NCBI GenBank assembly: GCA_021030915.1
Contig: JAGEMR010000023.1
Coordinates: forward strand, 62,001-126,000
Reading direction: 5' to 3'
Source of the DNA: Astrothelium macrocarpum
Taxonomy: Eukaryota > Ascomycota > Dothideomycetes > Trypetheliales > Trypetheliaceae
DNA: 64,000 bases
Positions 1 to 12,334 of this stretch are shown here, one piece after another (positions within the stretch are counted from its first letter, which is position 1; each line of letters opens with the position of its first letter). The notes under the pieces were generated by a model, which did not search any database, had not been told where the DNA came from, and was given only the letters and a program-made list of their open reading frames with translations. Position numbers and translations under genes: made by a program.

Positions 1-2453
1 CGAAGGTGACGAACTGCTTCAACGTGATATTTGGGGAAAGCTGGTGATAGATGCCGCCAAAAGAGGTTAACAAGTAGTAGCACAACGGATTTCACATCTT
101 CGCTCTTTTTGCTTGATTTCAAAGCACCAGTGCGATGAAATGACATTAACAGTCCGCTAATGGCTGAGGCCACTGAGAACGAACCTACAAGAATTTGAGA
201 CTCGGCTGTCAAATCGGCCAAAACTATTTGGAAAGCTGGCAATAGATTTAGACGTCCTTGCACGCTCGAGTTGCGCATCTTCAATACCAAAGTAGACATT
301 ATCTTTCCAAGCTCTTCAACTGAACCTCGGTTTTCCGGCGAGGTCAGGGCCTGTTGTAGAAGATCTTGGACAATGCCAAATAAAGCCGGACCGATATCTC
401 TGGATGATAAAGGGGGACTGGTGAAGCCAAGATTTCCCCTCTCTTGAACATAGAAGTGATGAATACTACTGAGTAGAGTTTCAACCTTGTGCGACGATGG
501 CAATGCTGTTCCAAATTCACTATCTCCATTAATCGTCTCTGATTTGAATGCACGCTCGGGGATCATGCTCAGTAGACTCTCTGCGATGCTAAGGGACAAT
601 TTCAACTGTTCGCCGCCCATGTTTGCATTCCGAATAAACTTTTGTTGGACGATTGACAGTAATGCCAGGGTGGCTATAGGTATGTGGCACACAAGCATTT
701 CCTCTTCTCGAATGTTGAATTTCGTAATAATGAACTCGACTAGTTTCAGTTGCCCGATGGCCTCTGATATTTTGACATCGTTGAGTCCAGCGGCTATTAA
801 CCGCACAATCTCACCCCAAATAAGCCCGCTTTCTACTCCATCAAAGAAAATGTTGGCACTTCGTTGTACTTCGTCAATTTCTTCCTTGTTCCCGACTTGA
901 CTATAAGTATACGCGCTTCTTATGGCTGGAGCGAATATGTCGGTGACAAGAAGTCCCCCAACCTCCCAGCGATCCATTAATGACAGACAAAGACGGAATG
1001 GTTTGGCACGTTCGACAGGATTCACTTTCCCATTTTCAATCATGTTGAGTAGGTAACGGCGCAAAGAATTAAATCCATAGTGCGTAAAGTAAATTGCCGT
1101 AGCTGAAACTTTCATGTCTTGTGTTACTGATGCGAGTTCATTTGCCCCTTCTGCATCAGCTGCCGGCTCCGGTCCAAGTAACCATGCCCAAAGCCTACGA
1201 TTAAGACTCATGTCCCTTCTTGTGACAACACCTATGGCTGCCCCTACAAGAAGTTCCAGATCTTTGCCGTTTATCTTGTGTTGGAGGATAGGCGAGTCCA
1301 GAGGCACATGCGTTACAAGCAAATCCAGAAAGCCGCGCTGTATGAGTATTTGAGGATCAGCTAATCCGGATGCAAAACAACGAACTAGCAAACCTGGTTC
1401 AGGAGATACGACGGATTGCGCTTCGCTGGACAATTGATTGAAATCATTATCCGGGGGCGCTTCACCATTACCAACTATGCTAGCTCGACGTCTTGGATTG
1501 CCTAATTTGGGCAACCTTCGAGCCAAGTATGCCAGCGCGCCTTGTCTTCTCGTGGAGCTGGTAATCGAAGCCAGAAAAAAGCATTGCCAAAAGAAATCAT
1601 CTCCACCGGCATGATCTGGTTCTATATCCGACGTTGGTCGACTTTGAATGGCCATCTTCATCTTATCAACCAACGCTAAAGTGCGATCGAAATCCTCACT
1701 GGTCTCTTCCTCCAAGCCGGGCAAAAGGCTGAGTATTACAGACTTAAGAGCAGGTCGAAGTGCACTGACATGGAGTTTGACAAGGTGTTCCTCGAGGAGT
1801 CCAAGGTAGAGTGGTCGGACAGTGAGTGAGGCGAAAGATAGGACGGATGAGAGGCCAGGGAAATAGAGGTGTAGATCCTGAGAAAGTGCTTGGCTCTATT
1901 GCAGAAAGCCCATCAGCCATTTGGGGTTGGACATGGTCCATTAACAAACCTACACCAATTAGGGAGAAGATGTATGCATAGACTTCCAAGGCTTTTTGGT
2001 GTACGCCAGAAGGGAGGGATGGGTTGAGACATTGTGCCAAACGCATAGCTATATGGTTACTGTGAGGAAGGAGATTGATTTCGTTTGGATGTGCCTGAAG
2101 AGCCTACGCTGACCAGGAAATAAATTAGCCGTCCAGTCTCTGACAAAGGCTGTCATTTGGTGTCCTTGCCTTTAGCAAACGTCCAAGAAACGAGATGTAG
2201 TCCGCCCATTCTTGCTGTGCAGTGTCAAAGGAGCCCAGGGCCCGCTCTATGCCTGCTGAATATTTACGATATGCCTTGTCTTTTTTGTAAAGTCCTTTCA
2301 TATGTTAGATTTTGTAACCAAAGATTGGGTACGAGCACATTATGCACCATCTTCAAGCTGTCTTCTCGAAGCTCGTGGGCCGGGGGAAGATCGTCCTGAA
2401 CCAATGCTAGCTGGCGAAAACGGCCTTTGCTGCGCGCCAGGCTCCAATGCCAT
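1..2453 (-). CDS. dop1: DOP1/Dopey homologue, N-terminal part (runs off left edge)
   Basis: Dopey-family proteins are large peripheral membrane proteins of Golgi/endosome traffic that work with Mon2 and the flippase Neo1. I assembled exons 2453-2348, 2294-2170, 2103-1954 and 1895 to below 1, with phases that close exactly. At least 758 residues are present. Diagnostic stretches are QEWADYISFLGRLLK, ALQAHPNEIN, the LNPSLPSGVHQKALEVYAYI segment and LCLSLMDRWEVGGLLVTDIF, all characteristic of the Dopey N-terminal domain. The start is the ATG at 2453; another in-frame ATG lies at 2468. Introns are 2295-2347, 2104-2169 and 1896-1953. The second needs a GC donor (AAG|GCAAGG) to join LLK to ALQAHP. 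The last exon is open for about 1.9 kb. MON1 lies divergently 318 bp away. The family call is firm; the exact start and first intron are inferred. Confidence 0.9.
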
Positions 2454-2771
2454 GGCTTCTTTGAGCATGACTCTCGCTATGTTTTGCAAAGTTCGAAGGT
2501 ATCATGATACTGTAGAACCAGATATTTATCTCCCAAGAGAGACTGCGCAAGATTGACGCGCAAGGTCCGGTACCACGCCTGCAAGTAGGTACGTAAGTGT
2601 AGGGTGGCTTATCGATAAGGCTCTTCATCCATCTCGCGTCTTAGCCATGCCATGTTCTCCTACATGAATGCACAGATACAGGCTGGAGCAGTGCTTTGAT
2701 CGCTTCTGCTTCGGAGCATCTGTTTTCATGCTGAGCAAGATGTCTATCCAAGAGCGCACTTGACCTCTACC
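2454..2771. promoter_or_regulatory. Shared divergent promoter of dop1 and mon1
   Basis: This 318-bp gap separates the two start codons, so both promoters and 5' leaders must lie in it. I see no clear TATA box or repeated motif. Regulation by one shared element is inference from spacing only. Confidence 0.5.
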
Positions 2772-4874
2772 ATGCCAGGATCGGCTGATGGAGTTGCGGC
2801 AGAAACGGTGGAAGGTATTAGCACCAAAGACTTTGACACGACCGTTGAAGCAGAGCAGATCAAATCGGACATTCAGGACACCTCATCTACCCCGCTGATC
2901 TCTCGAGAATCCACGCCGCCTCCTTTGCCTGCACGCCATAGGACCCTTTCGCAAGCCGATCGATCGACTTTGGGCTCCTTTTCTCGGCCAGGTAGCGCTG
3001 GTGGTCCTGGACTAGCTTCAAGAGCAACAACAGCAGTATCTCGCGCTGATATTCAAACCAAGTCCCATGGAGACGAACGATCGGGAAGTCTCTCACTGCC
3101 TGGCAGTAGGAGAGTTTCACGGCAACAAAGTTTCAGCAATCTTGGTCGCTTTGTGAACAACAATAAAAGTGATGGGGGTGACAGCGCAAGCATTCGAAGC
3201 TACATTCCAACATTAGAGGCAAGCGGCGATGTTGAAAGTCTGCTTGGGGAGGTTCTGTCTGATTATGCAAGTCCTGCTTGGAAGAAGTTGGATGCCCATG
3301 TTATTGGACAATCCAGCTATTTTGAGAACTTCGCACAAGAAGCGGATAGCTTGGATGAGGCATTTGAGCAGGAATTCGATGAGCTTGATTCCTTTCAGCC
3401 TGACGGAAGTAATGAGGGTAAGGACGCTTATGAGAAATGTGTTTGGTCATGCTAATCTCTTTATAGAGGAATTAATGGCGCAATTTCGTTCCAAACTTAA
3501 GCACTTCTTAATTCTATCATCAGCGGGAAAACCAATCTACAGCCGGCATGGCGACGATCAGCTTGTGACTAATTACATTGGAGTGATTCAAACGATCATT
3601 TCGTTCTATGAAGGAGCAAAAGACGACCTGAAGGGTTTCACTGCTGGTGATGTTCGATTCGTCATCATGTCCAAAGGACCTTTGAACCTTGTGGCGATAA
3701 GTCGACTTGGTGAAAGTGATTCCCAATTACGTACTCAATTGGAAGCCTTGTATATGCAGATTCTTTCTACTCTGACCTTACCAAACATGGAACGCATGTT
3801 CTCTAACAGACCATCAATGGACCTTCGAAGACCATTGCAAGGGACGGAAACTTTGCTTTCGGCACTTGCAGATGGATTCACCCGTGGATCGCCTTCGTCA
3901 TTGCTTTCCGCTCTCGAATGCCTGAGACTTCGCAAGACACACCGTCAAGTCATCAATAATTCAATGCTCAAGGTCAAGTCCCAGAATCTGTTGTATGGAC
4001 TCATTGTTGCCGGTGGCAAGCTCGTTAGCGTCATACGACCAAAGAAACATTCCCTACACCCTGGTGATCTAGAACTAATCTTCAACATGCTATTCGAAGC
4101 TGAAGGCGTGAAAGCGGGTGGCGGTGAAAATTGGATTCCAATTTGCCTTCCTGGCTTTAACAACACTGGTTTTTTGTACATGTACGTTTGCTTCTTGAGT
4201 GCTACGCAACCGCGTCAGGAAATTACCGAACGTCCATCTTCGCAAGAGAAGCAAGGAGAAGAAATCGCGATTTTGTTCATCAGTCCTAATAAAGAAAGCT
4301 TTTTTGAATTGAGACAGATGAAAGATGACCTAGTAGAGGCGAGTGCATCCCTCATGTCATAGAACAAACACGCTAATTCTGCATCAGCAATTGCATGAGA
4401 ATGGTGGAATGCAATGTATCCAATCCGCTGTTCTAAAAGGCCGTCCTTCATGCACTGATATTGCACCTGGTTCCGTTGCAAAGCATTTTCTTTACAAATC
4501 AAAAGGAAATGTCCAATTTACGATGCCATCGTTCAAGCCGAATTTTAACACTTCGTTATCCAGACGACGGTAAGCCATTTTGAACTGATCTCGAAATGTA
4601 ATTTGACTGACGTGTCTGTCCCTCGACAAGGCTACTATCGCTTTACCATAGTCTACATGCAAGTGTTCATGTCAAGAATGCTCATGTAAAGGTACAACAC
4701 CGCATTGGTCGAGATTCTATTTCGCTTGCTTGGATCACTCCGTTATTTGAACTCTTTTGCGTGGCGGATCCATCTGCGAGCCGAAACGCTCTGGCGCAAG
4801 CTGCTAACCAAATAGTACAATGGGTTCGGCGAGAAGAAGAGCGCGTATTCATTATTGGTGGTGCCGTGTTTTAG
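2772..4874 (+). CDS. mon1: Vacuolar fusion protein Mon1
   Basis: Mon1 with Ccz1 forms the exchange factor that activates the Rab7 homologue Ypt7 on late endosomes, vacuoles and autophagosomes. Exons are 2772-3417, 3467-4338, 4388-4569 and 4631-4874, giving 647 residues with closed phases. The first 200 residues are a Ser/Thr/Pro-rich disordered tail. The longin-type core follows, with KHFLILSSAGKPIYSRHGDD, VRFVIMSKGPLNLVAISRLG and NNTGFLYMYV, and the end ERVFIIGGAVF matches Mon1 closely. The second intron is best read as GC-AG (GAG|GCGAGT at 4339). A weaker GT donor at 4333 would remove two residues and also keeps the frame. A stop at 4360-4362 lies inside this intron, so an unspliced reading would wrongly truncate the protein. 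The start is the ATG at 2772; the open frame upstream of it has no ATG. Confidence 0.93.
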
Positions 4875-5356
4875 AGAGACATCTACTTTATCGCCGAAAT
4901 TTCTTTGCAAATGTATATGGTCTATGCATTTTCATGGCGTCAACAAATACAAGAGATCTATTATGACTCAAGCTTGTATTACCAAGCATTGAAGGCTCTC
5001 AATCGCGGCCCAAAGTCGTTCACATGATATTACTGATCATGTTCGCTTGGCACATGAGATTCTTGCATCTAAACTCTCAGCGGCTTCGACTTTAGTGTTC
5101 AAAAAACTCCCGAGCCTACTTTCGCGAGTTTAGATCTCCCGGTTTTACGCCGTCTCGCTGCAGGATAAAACCTACACCGGGGTTTGAACTTGAACGAAGC
5201 AAATCTGGAATGCATAGCTTAACCCCGCTATGTCCGAACTATGACGACAAGGTAGTTAATAGCACTGCGCGGCAATTCAACAAAAGAAAAACTAAGGATG
5301 ATTTAATAAGACCATATCCTCACCTTTAAATTCATCATTGGAAGCACATTAGTGTT
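4875..5356. other. Gene-free stretch between mon1 and the dehydrogenase
   Basis: No convincing reading frame is seen. A degenerate tRNA-like segment lies near 5170-5240 on the minus strand, with a D-arm-like hairpin and a B-box-like TTCAAACCCC, but no pairable acceptor or T stem. A perfect 7-bp inverted repeat, GGTTTTA/TAAAACC, lies near 5140-5175. Confidence 0.5.
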
Positions 5357-6019
5357 ATGGCTCGAATCTTCATTACAGGAAGCAGTGATGGCTTGGGGCA
5401 AATCGCCGCCCGATCTTTGATTTCACAAGGCCATGAAGTTACCCTCCACGCCCGCAACGCTCAACGAGCGCAGGACGCACAAGCAGGGGCACCAGGTGCA
5501 AAAGGCGTTCTTATTGCCGATCTCAGTAGTATCACTCAAACCAAAGCACTGGCCGCAGAAGCCAATAAGACTGGCAAGTTCGACGTAGTGATGCATAACG
5601 CTGCTCTCGGATCCAGTTCTAGCGCCAGCATGGCCAGAAGCGAAGATGGCATCGCGAATATCTTTGCTGTCAATAGCCTGGCGCCCTACATCTTAAGTTG
5701 TCTGATGGACAGACCGAAGAGACTAGTGTACGTGAGCTCCGGTCTTCACACTGGTGGCGACGATACTCTTGAGGACGTGACTTGGACTTCAAGACGGAAC
5801 TCTGCTGCATTTCAGGCTTACAGTGATACAAAACTTCACAATGTAATGCTCTCAAATGCAGTAGCAAGATACTGGAAGGACGTTGAGAGCAACGCGTGTA
5901 GTCCAGGTTGGGTCAAGACGAAATTAGGTGGATTCGGCGCACCTGGCGATGCGGAAAATGGCGCGCGTACGCAAGTACACTTGGCAGATATTAGGCAAGA
6001 CGTAGGGACTGGTGGATAA
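5357..6019 (+). CDS. Short-chain dehydrogenase/reductase, prematurely stopped
   Basis: This is a classical NAD(P)-dependent SDR of unknown substrate. The cofactor-binding TGSSDGLG lies at residues 7-14, HNAALG replaces the usual NNAG, and the catalytic YSDTK starts near residue 155, followed by SPGWVKTKLGG. The frame ends at a TAA at 6017-6019 after 220 residues. The same frame continues open for 37 codons to a second TAA at 6131-6133. That extension, including EEFLKICERLSGVTFPQD, looks like the normal SDR C-terminus, where a Tyr codon would be expected at the stop. I infer a nonsense mutation, giving a truncated or recently decayed gene; a sequencing error is possible. No plausible intron removes the stop. 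The catalytic core is intact. Confidence 0.8.
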   Translation: MARIFITGSSDGLGQIAARSLISQGHEVTLHARNAQRAQDAQAGAPGAKGVLIADLSSITQTKALAAEANKTGKFDVVMHNAALGSSSSASMARSEDGIANIFAVNSLAPYILSCLMDRPKRLVYVSSGLHTGGDDTLEDVTWTSRRNSAAFQAYSDTKLHNVMLSNAVARYWKDVESNACSPGWVKTKLGGFGAPGDAENGARTQVHLADIRQDVGTGG

Positions 6020-6133
6020 TGGGCTAATATGAAGCCTACCAACGCACATTCCGGGGCAAAGAGCGCGGAGAAGCAGGAAGAATTTCTCAAGATATGTGAA
6101 AGATTGAGTGGCGTGACGTTTCCACAAGACTAA

Positions 6134-8464
6134 GAAGAGATTTATATGTTGGTGTCTGCAAAAGTAGATGTATGATCCAAGGTTTGAAATGGGGAATCTA
6201 ATATGCATGGAGCTTTAGGCTCAGGTCCAATACCACATGTTAAGACTTTTGTTTTGATAGTTTATGAATGAAAGAGAATATTCAATCTCAACTGAACTAA
6301 TTTGTTTGTTTATCTGAGCTTCTGAGTTCGGAATAATCGAAGAGCAAGCCTGTTATTGAAGACGGGAGAAACCCATGAAACAACCAGATAGGCGCTTTCT
6401 ACACAATTGTCAAAACAAAGATTAAGCAGACGCAGTCGAATTATATCTGGAAAGACAAAAAATTCATACCATCTTCAAGCATGTGCAGTAGTATGCTCAG
6501 TATGGGCAAGCCAACGCCTCTTAGCTTCCCACAATTTTAATCCGAGAAGTTCTCCTGGGTCAAAGAGAAAACCGTTTCGAACCTAATCTCATCGATCTGG
6601 CTGTCGTCTACCCGCCGCCACCGCAGTCCCACCCAAGATCTGTGTTCCTGGCAGCAACGTGCGATCGTCAAATGAGACGGACGGCACAATGCAAATTTCG
6701 CACCCCAGTAGTTGCGCGTCATTCCCATGATGCAACATGATTCGATGCACGATTCGGCAGATTGCCTAACAAGCTGGCCAAATTGGATAATCCGGCGATT
6801 TGTAAACGGAAAGCACAGTTGCCGGAAGATCATCAGGCCAAACAGCTGCCACCCATCTGCCACCATCGGGCTAGCGAGGTGAAGCGTTGGACAAGCGTCA
6901 GATTAGCGAGGCGAGCTAATCGGTCCGCTCTCCGAGACGTCTCGATCGCAAGCTTTGGCACCTCAGCCCGATCGTGGGCCGTCCCTGCGTGGCCACCGTG
7001 TTCGCCCTTTCAACTTTCGATGAGGTTCGCGTCGATCGAAAGCAGCCGTCGCGGTGCTTCCCCTGACATTTCCGGTCTCTTCCCAACCTCGCGCTAGAAC
7101 AACTTTTTCGTCGGCAGTCGGCACTTGCGGCCTGGCCGATGCTTAGTACATGGGGCCACACACGCTGTCGGCAGTGCACCCCGAGACGTCCTTCTTCACG
7201 CTGAGAGTTTCGCGACATTCAACTGGCGGCAAATTCGCCACGCATTCTAGTGATATAACATTCTTCTTATTCAACTCGAATGCTGGGGATTATCGAGTGT
7301 TCTGGAAAGAAGAGAGGCATTGCTTTCCGCATTGCCAACGAGGCGTGGTCCTGGTAAGCATCAAAACTCTCGCAGCCCAACTCCAATCTGGACGCACGGA
7401 ATTGACAGGCCGTTTTTTCTTTTCCAGAACCACCTTCCTGACTTGGGTGGGCAGCTACTGACGAATGAGTAGTAGGCCTGTGGGGCATGTTGGGGTGCCG
7501 CCGCGCTAGGCTGTCTGCTCCCAGATAAACGACATGGCCCGGTGTCTTCGCCTGTCGTCCTTGGCCAATCACGAAGGTGCAGCTGTGTCTGATGCACCCG
7601 TGGCAAACCCACACGGCGGGATGAAGCTACCCACAGCCTGCAGACCGCGGCTAAAGCTGCAGATGCGTGTGAAAGTAGTTGTGAATGGCTGGCAGTCGAC
7701 AGCTCCTCCGCTTTGCTCCAGGCCTTGTGAACCTTCCTGGCGGCGACGTGATGCTCGGGTCGCCCGTCTGCTCAGGAAGGGAGTTCCCTTTCTAGAATTC
7801 CCATCTCTCCGCTTTTTCCTGCACTGCCCTTCTGGCTTTACCACTCCCAACTGAACGCGGGTGCTCCCTCGTCGAATCACAGCTGTCAGAAGCCACGCCC
7901 ACTTCCTGCTTGCCTTGTGGCAGCTCCCCGCTCCCATATCAATCCGTCTTTTCCGGCGGGCGTCGGGCACCGCTCCGTCTGCCTCTGTCCTCTTAGTATT
8001 CCTAATTTCCAAATTCGAATCTTTGTTATTAGACAGGATCTACTGCCAGTTGCCTTTACATACAACTCTAAAAGGCCAAGGGACGGAGAAGCTACATTCG
8101 GCTTTAGTGGCGCCACCTGCTGAGCTCAAGATCGCGGAACTATCGAATTTGAGATCGCCTCGGTCCTGCAACAACAATCGGATCAGGTCATCTTGAAAAC
8201 TTTGGCTCGTCCCCCTGAAAACGTACACCTGACCCGTGTGTTTTGAGCTTACTTCGCCCTGCTATTGCCCGGTTGTACCTTTTGGTTTCAACTGGCATCA
8301 ACCTTTCGAATCATTATCCCTCCTGTCAGATTAATATCACGAATCGGTTCTGCGCGAGTCTGACAATTGTTGTGCCTGGCCTAGTCTTCTCTGCAGGATT
8401 CATTGTGTGCATATCTCAGCTTTTGCCACATTTATTGTCGGTACTCGCACAACATCTAACCAAT
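6134..8464. other. Long gene-free stretch upstream of the regulator gene
   Basis: About 2.3 kb with only short, unconvincing open frames. The part from about 6550 to 8000 is more GC-rich than its flanks. It may hold a long promoter or 5' leader of the gene at 8465, or a non-coding transcript. I see no protein homology and no repeat. Confidence 0.4.
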
Positions 8465-9905
8465 ATGCCTCCGGTTCGCACACTTGCGGCCGCGAAGCCA
8501 ATCAAGACAGAAAGGACACACGAAGAAAATCAAGAAAGGTTGGTTGGGATTGCTTGTATATTGTTTACCTATCTCTGACCAGGTCTGAATCTGTAGGGCA
8601 TATATTGCTGCCTCTCGTCGCAGCGATCGAAGCCTTGAAGCCCGTGTAGAATCTGCTCGACGAGCTTCTGAAATACACAAGAGACGAACCGGACGCTCTT
8701 TACGTGTAACAGAACAAGATGTCGTCAATGAAGAAATGTATGAGGAAGAGGATGACGATTTGCCTATGCAATATCGTCGACTGACAGCCCATCTCCAAAC
8801 TGGCTCTGCCGATTTCAATCGTAGGCTCGCCGCATATCTTACGAACCATGTGGCTATGAGGTCTGCGCTTGATCAGGCAATCACAAACTCCTATGCGCAA
8901 CAGTATCCCGGCGCTCCACAGTTTGCACATAATCAACAATTCCAGCCTGCATTCCCAACGCCCATAACAAACCAAATGATGCCACCCCAGATGATACACA
9001 GATCCCCATCAAACTATCGGCAGTCACCATACCCCACACAATCTCAAGGTTATCGGCCTCAGCAACATCAGCGATCCGCATCAATTTCCACAACTCAAGA
9101 ATTGTCAGGCAATCAACCAAATTTTGCCATCGCAAGTCCTACGGAAGGTCCCAAGCATGATGAGAGTCGACGCATGTCATTGCCGGCCCAACCTTCATCT
9201 ACTCCCGTTCCGGCAACAAATTTACAGCAAGACAGTTCACAACCTTGCACAACCCCACAGACGTCACCTCATGTTTCTCGCAACTCTTCGAGTCAAAACC
9301 TCGCAGCACAAGGCGCAACACAACATACCTTTTTCAAGCAAGAGGTTCCACAGGTCGACACCCAAATATCTCAAATGTCGCAACCTATGTATCCGATGCA
9401 GTCGCCGACATCCTTCACTCCTACTACATCTGGCTTCAACTACAGTCCCTTCTCGACATCCTTGCCGACTGAGTCTCAGATGTTGCTAGGGTCAGCGCTT
9501 GATCCATCCGATCCGTTTACCTCAATGCTTATGTCTGGTAGTGATCGGACGCAACAGCCTTTCTACAGTTACAATCCAAATCCGTCATCCAAATCACGAT
9601 CGACGCAGCCACATCCTTCTTACGATGGTATGAGCCAGACACTTGCGCCCGGTGCATTAGACACAAATTTGGAGAGCCACAATTTTAGCAATCCCCCGTC
9701 TGCAACAACAGAGGGCATCATCACGCCATTCACACCGAGCTTTGGCTTCAGCACAGAGGGCAATTTCAATGACGCGTTCAGAGCTCCGCTCACTCGATCG
9801 AACAGCGGTCAGGGCAGTGGAGATGGAATAACTCCCGGCCTTGACCGGGACTGGTCAAGTTTCGTCGACGGCAATCTTTGGGAGGAGCCCACCGGCAGTT
9901 CATAA
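8465..9905 (+). CDS. Conserved fungal basic, Gln/Ser/Pro-rich probable transcriptional regulator
   Basis: Exons 8465-8538 and 8597-9905 give 460 residues in closed frame; the 58-nt intron starts GTTGGT and ends TGTAG. Residues from about 25 to 65 form a very basic helix with RAYIAASRRSDRSLEARVES and ASEIHKRRTGRSL, followed by the acidic run EEMYEEEDDDLP and a conserved-looking segment with LQTGSADFNRRLAAYLTNHV. The rest is low-complexity Gln/Ser/Pro/Thr sequence, ending in FVDGNLWEEPTG. The basic region recalls bZIP proteins, but the canonical Asn and leucine heptads are not visible, so I do not assign a family. The shape fits a DNA-binding or co-regulatory protein with activation-type tails; function is inferred. 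It has an unusually long gene-free upstream region. Confidence 0.75.
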
Positions 9906-12334
9906 GACCCAGCTGGCGATGTTTTGGAGCGCATCAAAAGATTCCAAACCGTCGACAATATTGTTCCATCTTTTAAGACCGCCTATCTCGCGTTTCGACG
10001 ACCCAACCGGAAGTGTCAGGAAGCAGAGCTTTCGCGTTGTCAATCGCAATAGTTTCTGATATTCGATGAAAAACGTACATAATTTTTGTTTACTCTCCCC
10101 TCAGGCGGTCTGAACGGTAGCTCTAATTGGACGATCAGAGCATTGTATATAGTAGTTGCCACGAATCTCCTTGGAAGTGTATTTGGAGCAGATACCACGT
10201 GAGTTTTTATGGCGGTCATACTTCGAACTGAGGAGTGTGGCAACGAAGCCCTCATTTATGTTTGCTGTCGATCTTGATAGCTTCAAGGCTATACAAGGCG
10301 TTTACGGGCGCACTACTTTGCTTCAGTGTCATTAACCTTGGAACCAAACCCCGATTCTGATTCTTGTACAAATTTTTGACGGGCAAAACAGGCATTGCAT
10401 CTCCAGATGGAGCTCAATGTTGTGCCATGTTGCAAGTAGCATACAGATAAAAGAAAGTTTTTCGTTTGAACGTCGTTACAATCGTCTACACTGTTAAGAA
10501 TCCTGTGCATAGAGTCACACCCCAAAATTGGTGCAATTGACTTGGGTACCCAAAGAGAGCCGTGTGTGATTCTCATTTTCCTACATGACTTAGATTTACC
10601 GCCGATCACTGCCGGCCTCAATGCTATTGGATCTATCGTAAGTCAAATTCTTGGCCTAATCGATCCGGTGAAATTGCTTTTTGCTTCATAACTCGTGTAA
10701 AGTTTTGTCAAAAGCTCTTCATGCGTGCGCCTCCTTTTCCGAGACTCCGGTTCCTCCGGCTTTCGATAGCCACATCATTACTGTAAACCTCCAGCAATGC
10801 AACTTGGTGCAGATTGCATATGCCAGCCGACGCGCCTAGACATTCCAGGTAATTTGTGTTCACTATCTTTCGGATGCCTGTTTCACAAAGGGTCCAGAGC
10901 CAGCAACAGCGAGCGTGAAATGGCTATTTTCAGATTTGTTCCTCGCGGCGGCCAATGCCATCCTCCTTTCTAAAAACATAAATTGCAGGATCTGTGTAGC
11001 GAGCCTGCTACAAGAAAGTCTATATGTGACACCTGATAAGGTATATGAGCGTGCTTTGGAATGTTACAAAGAAGCTTAGCAACGGGTCTGATTCTTGGAA
11101 GGTAACAGATCTCAACGCAGTGCTGTTAAATGTTCTTGCGTAACTTGCTGAACGGTCTACATATCTTTCGAGGGATAGGACAAAAGCAGTAAAGGCCATT
11201 TATGCAGGTTTCACCCGAATTTTTGATCATCAAATTTGGCTGTCGTGAAGGCACTATTGAGCCGCTTTGTCGGATCAAATACGCCCCATCCGTCAACTCG
11301 GTCATACAAGAATCAATCTCGAAACAAGGTACTATGAAGGCTTGTCTACGTTTCACCAAATAATGTTTGCGAGTTTTTCTCTTTTGCTTTTTCACAAGAT
11401 CTGGGATCGTGCAGTCACTTTGACAAATTCCTAATTGCAATCATGCATGTCACTGGAAGTGATTGTTTCACGAAAACGCATATCCCGTGTACCGTCGTCT
11501 CGTCATCTCTTTGAGCGGGATCAGCTTTGGCAAGACACCAATTTGGCTTTGACTCACGGTTAAATGTCAATAGTGCTTGTGTCGGGTCAGCACGAGCAAG
11601 CCTACAGCTCTGTGTCTTAGGTCATGCTCGTGGACTGGATGTGGTGCACTCTTTGCTCGTGTCAGTCTTCAATTTTCGCATTCTTTGAACCAACAGAAAA
11701 ACATCTCTCTGAACACTTGCCCTTGCAGTAGCGCAAGTGGGATAACGGATACATATAGTGACACGCACAGCCGGACCCACGCTGAAGCCAAGTACTCCTT
11801 TCCAATTACTGATGATTCAGTGATACAGATTTATCGACGTTTCTTACATCCTATAATTCCAAGAGAAACAAACATGCTGAGCATCTCAGTAGTGGTAGGT
11901 GTAGGGCGAAGTTTCGCCAATGCACATTCCCTTTGCACTATAGCCGCGTCTCTCCCGCGGTTGTTTATGTTCCACTGGAAACGGTTGAGCGATCAGAGCA
12001 ATGATCCGCATTAGCAGGCTAGTTTAGTCCATCATTTTCGAGGAAATGAGAGGCTCAAATCAAGAATATGAAGATTGCTGGCGCGGAGCTGTACAGGAAA
12101 CGCACAGATCGGGATTGTGGAGCATTCGTGGTATTGTGTCTGGTGCATCACAATCTCTACTCCGCGGACTGGTTAATGCATACATGTCTTTACGAAGCAC
12201 CAGGGACCTGAAGTAGCCTAGATATAAGAATGGCCGTTAAAGAAGTCCAGCAGTCCCTCCTGAAGACCACTTTTCAGGCAGATCCACGTTCGTTACGTTC
12301 GCTTCCGTCGCTGGCTTGGCAGACCAACGGAGCA
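9906..12334. other. Gene-free stretch between the regulator and the mucin-like gene
   Basis: Roughly 2.4 kb of AT-leaning sequence. Cys-containing frames of about 100 codons on the minus strand at 10313-10621 and 11126-11440 lack a signal peptide and splice support, so I did not call them. No repeat or RNA gene is seen. Confidence 0.4.

Noticed and set aside
487..1353. Open frames on the plus strand at 487-900 and 1114-1353
   Set aside because: They are antisense shadows of the dop1 exon, whose minus-strand frame is open throughout and matches the family.
4343..4573. Separate small plus-strand ORF ending at 4573
   Set aside because: It is the third exon of mon1 read through an intron; the joined frame matches Mon1 to its C-terminus.
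5170..5240. tRNA-like segment on the minus strand with a D-arm-like TAGC/GCTA hairpin and a B-box-like TTCAAACCCC
   Set aside because: No acceptor stem and no T stem can be paired, and the anticodon stem has mismatches. At best it is a degenerate tRNA relic or tRNA-derived fragment.
7569..8012. 147-codon minus-strand frame in the GC-rich leader region
   Set aside because: Basic, low-complexity translation with no similarity or signal; probably chance in GC-rich sequence.
10313..11440. Minus-strand Cys-containing frames (102 and 104 codons)
   Set aside because: No signal peptide, no splice partner with correct phase and no recognisable similarity; length is within chance for this region.
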